A DNA stretch of 64,000 nucleotides from NCBI GenBank assembly GCA_003184365.1, contig NKYR01000149.1:17746-81745 (forward strand), in the 5' to 3' direction. Numbering within the stretch: position 1 is the first letter of the stretch; every line of letters begins with the position of its first letter. Source of the stretch: Evernia prunastri. Its lineage: Eukaryota > Ascomycota > Lecanoromycetes > Lecanorales > Parmeliaceae. The notes beneath the pieces are model-generated. The model worked only from the letters and a program-made list of their open reading frames with translations. It made no database searches and had not been told where the DNA came from. Of the stretch, positions 57,138-64,000 are shown one piece after another. Made by a program: the position numbers and the translations under genes.

Positions 57138-58482
57138 TCCCGTTGAGGTGGGAGAGCAAGTGGAGGAATGGCTGGCGCTAGAACAGTATGGACGGCAGCT
57201 GTCGGGCGTTCGAAATTGATATCAGTCAATGATGAGTGGAAAGGCCTCGGTCGAGGGCGTGAATCGCCATGTGGTGGCCGATCATGCTTCCGAATCTGCA
57301 TTCAGAATAGGCATTATTCTCGGTCCGGGTTGACTTGCGAACCAATCGCGCTCATAGCTTCCGACTAAGATTCGCTGCTCTTAGATAGGACGGCAATTGC
57401 AAGGCCGGAACTGGCTTGGAAGCAGAGAGCATGCGTGTACTCAAAAGCAGACTTAAGACTCTGAGACGAACGCCCAAATCCGTCGTAATGACCAGAACCC
57501 TGGCTTGGTCCTGAATTAAGTTAATCATGCTCATGGAGAGATAAACATCGATGTACTTACACCAAAATACTTACGATTGTGATGTCAGGTAGCTGCTAGG
57601 TTGGCAGACACGGCAAGGTCGACACAGTAATTGTCAACGTCTTTCCTGATGTTGAAAATCAAGGTCACTGCAAGCTGATCCATATCTGATAGGGTTAAGT
57701 CCAGAAGGACAAGATTAGAGGGAAGCTCAATAACGTCGGAAACAACTGGTCATCGTTTATGAATGCGAGTATTAGGAGGATTTCTAGAACAGTGAGTTTG
57801 TGTATGAACCGCGCCTCAAACCTACATATCTGTCCAGTCTGTCCATCGTCGTTCAAGATAGGGTACGATCCAGCAAAAGCAAGGTGTAAGAGCGAGAAAA
57901 ACGATAATGTTGTTCGATGTGGTGTGGAAGAGATCAAGGAGGAGAGCGTAGTCAAATCGTCACCAACATCGAAACAATCGTGAGTTCCTTTGAGCGTCGG
58001 TTTTTCATTTCATTATAGCCTCTTAATCACTTTAAATAAATTCCTTTCTAGGAACTTTTAGTATCATGAATGGTTGCGTTATTTATGCTTGTGCGCTAGT
58101 CCGTGGGCTTCAACGCTGGCATCATTTCGTGACCTTTCAGGACTCAGGATTTTGCTCTGTCAGGAAAGCGAAGCAGCAGATTGGACATGTCAATATAGTG
58201 ATCACAAGGTAATGTTAGGATTCAAGAGCAATGGCAGACGCGCAAATTAGACGTCAAGAAGGTAGCAGATGTCAAGACATCATTCACCACTCTTTTGGGG
58301 AATTGAGCTAATCAGCTAGCCAATATCTTATGGGCTGATTGGGGCTGGTCAAGAAAAAGATTCTGAGATAAGGGACACCTTTCAAATCACAAGTTGAATG
58401 TATACGGAACATAGAACACTCCTTTCGAGTCGCAGTAAGTGAGATGCTTTTGAATCTCAGCCCACGTTTAGTGTTAATACGA
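57138..58482. other. Gene-poor transition zone
   Basis: About 1.3 kb of ordinary base composition between the broken gene and the inverted repeat. Short minus-strand frames (57352-57534, 57695-57955) and a 34-codon stretch near 57590-57690 look faintly coding but cannot be joined. No complete gene. Confidence 0.4.
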
Positions 58483-58907
58483 TTAGCGTGTGCAGGTGTA
58501 TTTGCATTTCTTGGCGCGGAGAAATTTGCCCACCACCCACCTGTTTCTATGCCAGATAGCCTCATATCTCCTCCATTATAACTCCACTGGCAATTTCGCT
58601 GCTTCCTATAACATTTGAAGTCTTTGTAGACCTCGCTTAGCAAATTTCTGGTGTTTTCACAATGGATGACTCCGTCACACCAAGGTATTTCGGCAACGTT
58701 ACCTACAATCAAGGCAATGCCCTTCCCTCTGCCATCCGATTCAGAATTGTTCGTAAAAGAATATGCTAAGCGAGGTTTACACGGATTCAAGCCCTACGAG
58801 TAATGGAATCCAGGTGTGGGAGATATGAGGCTATTTGGCATAGAAACAGGTGGGTGGTGGGCAAATTTCTCCGCGCCAAGAAATGCAAATACACCTGCAC
58901 ACGCTAA
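58483..58907. repeat. 89-bp inverted repeat at the edge of the AT-rich block
   Basis: Arms 58483-58571 and 58819-58907 are reverse complements with a single mismatch, separated by 247 bp. The spacer itself holds a 13-bp inverted repeat (58630-58642 and 58764-58776, TGCTAAGCGAGGT). Both arms encode the same hydrophobic/His-Pro stretch (CAGVFAFLGAEKFAHHPP). The minus-strand frame 58308-58790 crosses the left arm. Confidence 0.8.
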
Positions 58908-59098
58908 CAGCATAATCATTAGCTCCCTTTTCACTCGCAGACAAATTCTTTTAAATTTATCACGAAGAGAAATTAACAATTTTCTCATTATCCTTTATCA
59001 AAGATGAGGAGATAATTAATTAGATTCAATATTTCTTAATTCGAAGACATATATAATTCTTTATTTTCAATGTGATTGACTCGTAGATATAGAATTAA

Positions 59099-59127
59099 TT
59101 TATTTATTTATTTATTTATTTATTTAT
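59099..59127. repeat. (TTTA)n microsatellite
   Basis: A run of about seven TTTA units inside the AT-rich block. Confidence 0.85.
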
Positions 59128-59300
59128 ACTATTTTAAAGTTAGATTTTTAGTAAGTCAACTATACGAGATTACGTAATTAATCTATCAATAGATCTAATT
59201 AATCGCATCGTCTTATTCAATAAAATAAGACTATATAGTATATCGATATAGATTTATCTATTGTTATATTATAAATTCTTGTCGCGAATTATAAGTAAGT

Positions 59301-59360
59301 AAGTATAACTAGAAGAAAAGAACTAAATATAAGTATAACTAGAAAGAAAGAACTAAATTG
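59301..59360. repeat. 30-bp tandem duplication
   Basis: AAGTATAACTAGAA... at 59301-59330 is followed by a nearly identical copy at 59331-59360. Short local duplication within the AT-rich block. Confidence 0.65.
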
Positions 59361-61309
59361 AGTGTATATATATAATTGACTGAGTTCTAGCTATCACTCG
59401 AAAGAAAGTTATATATTTTATATTAAGCTATTAAGCTATCGTTAAGCGTTAAGCAAATACGACTTTATAATAGTTGTCTTTCTCTCGAAAAGATCGTATC
59501 GTTCTTAAGATCTAAAAAAATCGACGATATAATTTAACGTTATTTCGACTGTGATAACGTCGTTGTATACGAAAAGATAAGATTATAAATTATCACTCGA
59601 CTTATTTTTTTCATTCGAGTAGAAAATGCGAATAAGAAAGAATATTCTTTGTATATAGAAATGTTATATGATATCTTTAAAGTTATCGTTTTATTCTATT
59701 AGTTCGATTTTTAAATAGAAAGTTACGTTATATCGTTTCTCTTACGTCTGAACTACTTTAATCTTTAACTCTCTTAGCGAATAATCTTATAAGCGTTTAA
59801 TTTTTCGATTAATATCGATTTTATATTATCGAGCGTTTATTTATCTTCTTTTTAGTATTCTCACGCTTTTGCAACTTCTCGAAAATTTAAATAAAAATAC
59901 GTTTCGATATAATTTTGCATTAAAGTTCGTTGATAATAAGATTGAAATTATCGATAAATATAATTAAATAACGAAGAATTGTGAAATCGCAGAAGCTATA
60001 ATAATCGTTTACGCATATATAATTCACGCATCAACTTATTTAGTAGAACTAACTTCGCTTATTAATGAAATTAAGATCGACGAAGAAGTAAGTATAAATT
60101 TGCTTTAAGAACGTTTCGACGTTATTTTTGCTAAGTTGATAGAGAGAATTTAGACTATTATTATTAAATCGAGTACGATAGAAAGTTAAAAAGCTTCGAA
60201 ACGCGTAATTATAATCGTATTAAGCTCGATATACGTATTAATTTATTTAGCGAAGTTATTCTTAATCGACGAGATTGAAAATACGCGATTTATTGAGAAA
60301 TTAGATATAATAATAAATAATTTCGACTGTTATAGCGATCTCGATATAGACGTAAATTAAATAGTTATTATCGAGTCGAGAACGATAGAGAATTAATCGA
60401 CGACGCGATTGAGAATTAATGAGAAATTAAATACAGTAGTAAATAAAGACGAATATCGTGTAAATTTTATTAAGTTTAAAATAGTAAAAAGTTAAGCGAG
60501 ATAAGACGTAGACGAAAGTTGAATTATTATCGCAAGATTGAGAACGATAGAAAGTTAGTCGACGAGATAGATATTTACGACGTTTTGATATTTATTTAAT
60601 AATTTCGAAGACGAACTTTAATTGAGAAATGCTTCGTTATATATTTTCTTTTGTAACTTAGCGATATTACGTTTAAAGTTTAATTCGATCGAATTTAGAT
60701 CGACTAATTAACTATCGATCGATTTTGAAATAAGCTCGTCGTGAATATTATAAACGATCTTCTTTTTTAAGAATAGCTTTTAATCTATATTATTCTTTTA
60801 TTGCTTGAAATTTTTTATCGATTTATCTAATTTATAACGAAAAATCAAGCGAGTAAGCTTAAAAAAATATATCTTCTCAACGCTTTTTACGATAATATTT
60901 ACGATCTTAAAAACTTCGTTCGAATACGTCTCGAATTTTATTATTTACTTTTTATTATTTTCGTTATCGAGCTTCGCTGCGATCTTAAACGTTTTCTTAA
61001 TTAAACGTCTCGTCTTATTATATTCGTTTAACAGAGACTGCGTTATATTATTTAATCGCTCTATATAAATTATTATTACTATTATCTTATCTTTCGCGAT
61101 TCGTAGCTTTTTCTTTATCTTTCTTATTATCTTCTTAATCGTGTTATAATAAGAATATTTATTATTGTATTCGTCTGAGTTATTTTAATTATATATATAC
61201 TTAATAATAAGAGAAGATTTCTTTCGAGAATCTATTCGAGCTTTCTTTCGTGACGATTTTTTCTTTAATTATCTTTTTTTTATTAGTGTTTAATGAGATA
61301 CTTTGTCGA

Positions 61310-61465
61310 TGAAAGTAGAGATTTTAATAAAAGTAGAAGCTTCGTCGAAAGTAAAAACTTATATAAAGATATTTTAAGCTTCGACGAAAGTAAAAACTTC
61401 GATAGAAGTAGAAGCTTACGCGAAGATAGTAGTTTAAGCGAAAATAAAAACTTACGCGAAGATCT
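61310..61465. repeat. Degenerate tandem repeat of about 18 bp
   Basis: Several units resembling AGTAAAAACTTCGAYRGA repeat with 18- or 21-bp spacing. They keep a 100-codon frame (61293-61595) open and give a Ser/Arg/Lys/Asp-rich peptide. I consider it a decayed repeat and not a gene. Confidence 0.45.
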
Positions 61466-64000
61466 TCTTTTTAATAAATTTCGTTTTATCAAGAAGCTTT
61501 ACTACGAGTATAACGAATTTCGTTTTAACTTTCTCGACGTCGTAATTATTATTTTATACTTTATACTTATCGTTTATAATTATCACATAATTTAAATAAC
61601 GCTTATATTTATCGTCAGTGATTAAGCGTTTTAGCTCGACGTCTATTTTCTCTTAATTATATATTTAAAACTCGTCGAATATAATCGCATAATATTATTT
61701 TTCGTTAATTAACATTTTTATAATTCTATTCTTAAATACTTATGAGATAATAAATCTCTTTATAAAGAATATCGTCGATTATCTCTTATATCTGAGACTC
61801 TTACTTATCATATTTATATTTACGATCTTCGTCGTTTAAGTATTTAATAAATTAATATTATTAAGCGATAATAAGACTCTATTCGTCTCGCTTGTAAAAG
61901 AGCTTTATTCTTTATCAAATATCGCTTTATTATAAAAATACGCTTTATTTATTAACAGTCTCTCTATTTATTTTAGATATAATTATAATCTCGTAATAGA
62001 TAGTATCGTCGCGTATCTCTATACTTGATTTAAGAATTCTTCTAAGATTAAATAAATATATATTAAATCTTACGAATATCCACGTATTACGCGTAGATAA
62101 ATGTTTTTCTCGCTAACGTAGAACTTAATCTTATTATAATTAGCGAAATAAACGAATATAGTCTTAAACGACTTATTTAAAAGACTTCAAAGCACTCATT
62201 CGTATTCAATCTACGACTTAAATAGTCGTTACTCGATTTTTTAACACTCGTAATCTATCGTTCATATTAATTATTTAATACTTAATTTAAAATTTCTATT
62301 ATCGACTAAAGCGATCTTAATCTGAGCTTAAAAAAAAATTTAAGAAAAAAAAGATCTAAAACTTCTCTATTATAAAAAACTTCGTCGAATATAAAATTAG
62401 TCGATTTTTACTTCAATCGCTTTTTATTAAAAGTATCTCAAGACGATTCTTCGCGTACGAATTCTTCGTCGAAATTAAAATAAGAGATATATGAAATAAA
62501 AAATCTTATATAAATAAGCGAGTAACGTTTAATAGATGAGATAATAATTAATAAATATTATAAGTAGATAAGATTTATATAAAGTAAGATTTACGCTAAA
62601 ATAAGATTTTGACTTTTGACTTTCTTATATTCGAGTTTCAAATCTTCTATTTCTTATAGAAGTATTTCGCTCGTTTTTATATTTTCTTCTAACGAGAACG
62701 ACGATATGCTTAAAAGAAAGATCGTTCGTTCTCGCTTAATCTTAGATAATTTACGAAAGATTTTATTCTTCTCGCTGAAAAATGCTTTATTATATATTTT
62801 CTTTAGTGACTTAGCGACGCTACGTTTATTGTTTAACTCGATAATATATTATTAAGAATATCAGCGAGATGTTAGTTTATTCGCTAACTTTATCGTACTG
62901 TTAAAATATCTTTATATTCTATTTTTCGTATTTTTCATTATACTTCTTTATAAACTTCGTTATCTTCTTAAGATCTATACTATTATATTATACATTATAA
63001 ACTTTCTCTCAGTCTTTTCATTTAATTAAATACTCGATAACGTCGAACTTTTCACGACTTTTTCTTTTTTGAGATCGATGTATTCGTCTATCGATTAATC
63101 TTTTAATCTCGTAGATATTCTTTTATTTAAAATACTTATAATCAATAACGAATAATTAATTTTTCTATCGCGATCTCTGATAGAAATCGTTATTTTTAAA
63201 AATTAATTCGAGTATTATTATTAAAATTATAAAGTGCGCTTCTTAAATTAATAATAAGTCGAGCTTATAAATTAGATTATCGATACGTTTTAAAACTGTG
63301 AAGAAATTTACTATCTAATTCGAAAGTTTTTTATTACTTAATTCGAAAATGCGATAGTCTTTATAAAATTTGACGAATACTTTATCATCTTCGTCTATTT
63401 TTAGCGATTTGTACTTCGAATTATATTATAGCTTAATATAAATCGTCGCGAAAACGAAAATATTAATAGCTTTTTGACGATTTCGCTCGCGATCTTCTAT
63501 TACGTCGATTTAATCCTTATCTTCCACGTCTAAGACGTCGATATTATTATATATCTTAATATTATAAATAATCTCGTTCGATATTTTTCTAAGTGAGAAG
63601 TTTATAAAATTATTAAGCGTGCTTTTAAAATATACGAAAAATTTATTTTAGAAGATATTCGAGAAGTAAGAAAGATGAAAACGTAAAATAATCTCTATTA
63701 TTTAATTTATTCTTTCGAATTAATCGTTCGTCTACGAATAATATACTATAAATACGAGAAATTTTATTTTTAGAGTCTTGAAAATAATCTTTTATAGATC
63801 GAATAAGAATTTCGAATTTTTATCGAAAATAATCGTTTTTAAAATATTTTAATTCGCGAAAGCAAGTAGTAGTACATCTACTTACTTCGAAGCACTTTAT
63901 ATATTCTTTTCGAATATAGTTATAACTTGAGATGAAATTAAATATTAATTAAGGAAATTGAAGTCGGAGAGCGCGATTAATTAACTTAAAAGATATATTA

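Larger units (their letters stand above)
58916..64000. repeat. AT-rich, RIP-like decayed repeat block
   Basis: From about 58916 to the window end the composition changes abruptly to AT-rich with almost no long frames. CpA and TpG are strongly depleted while CpG is common: in 60181-60300 I count 11 CpG, 0 CpA and 2 TpG. That is the pattern left when CpA is converted to TpA on both strands, as by RIP, acting on repeated DNA. The parent elements are too degraded for me to name. No gene is supported here. Confidence 0.8.

Noticed and set aside
62616..62855. 79-codon frame in the AT-rich block
   Set aside because: Chance frame in decayed DNA, with biased Phe/Ser/Leu/Ile composition and no similarity.
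1..64000. Secondary-metabolite cluster, CRISPR array, rRNA operon or bacterial-type operons
   Set aside because: No synthase or synthetase core gene, no regular spacer array, no rRNA-like sequence; gene order is of unrelated eukaryotic housekeeping genes.

Overview
The window looks like nuclear DNA of a filamentous ascomycete (Pezizomycotina). Genes are dense and on both strands. Most are split by introns of about 47-80 bp with GT/AG borders, and often a CTAAC-type branch site. The proteins are fungal families: Rad26/ATRIP, Med21, Exo70, Spc24, Fis1, Bst1, Irc3, Swi3/Rsc8, a Zn2Cys6 regulator, a TOK-type K+ channel and Ctf18. The right-hand end is a strongly AT-rich block with the CpA/TpG depletion expected from repeat-induced point mutation (RIP). 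I cannot place it below this level. All exon structures were read by eye from frame, splice sites and family similarity; there is no transcript evidence.

Layout. 1-7149: a 5'-truncated Rad26/ATRIP checkpoint gene (+), MED21 (-, split by an intron) and a cytosolic phospholipase A2-like gene (-). 7309-8087: a MITE-like element with TA target-site duplication. 8467-21359: EXO70 (+), a SNF2/RING ATPase (-), type II PI 4-kinase LSB6 (-), kinetochore SPC24 (-), two inverted-repeat elements, then mitochondrial fission gene FIS1 (+). 21510-21914: a broken trypsin-like remnant. 22907-39133: RING-H2 ubiquitin ligase (+), GPI inositol-deacylase BST1 (-), mitochondrial helicase IRC3 (-), an RRN5-like Pol I factor (+), a SWI3/RSC8 remodeller subunit (-), another short inverted-repeat element and ETF-alpha (+). 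39410-41910: the same ~0.9 kb sequence three times, joined by single N bases, most simply an assembly artefact around two microsatellites. 41546-55943: a Zn2Cys6 regulator (+), TOK-type K+ channel (-), TatD/Scn1-like hydrolase (+), an unrecognised protein (-), a broken GST gene (-), a BTB protein (-) and CTF18 (+). 55944-58915: decayed coding remnants and an 89-bp inverted repeat. 58916-64000: the AT-rich, RIP-like block.

The genes are mostly unrelated housekeeping functions: DNA replication and checkpoint, transcription and chromatin, secretion and lipid metabolism, mitochondria. I see no biosynthetic cluster, CRISPR array, rRNA or convincing tRNA. The unusual material is in the repeats and splicing: four inverted-repeat elements, micro-exons of 14, 15 and 20 nt that split catalytic or zinc motifs, a GC-AG intron, a recurring ACCTTA/TAAGGT motif between genes, and the RIP-like block with its CpG retained.
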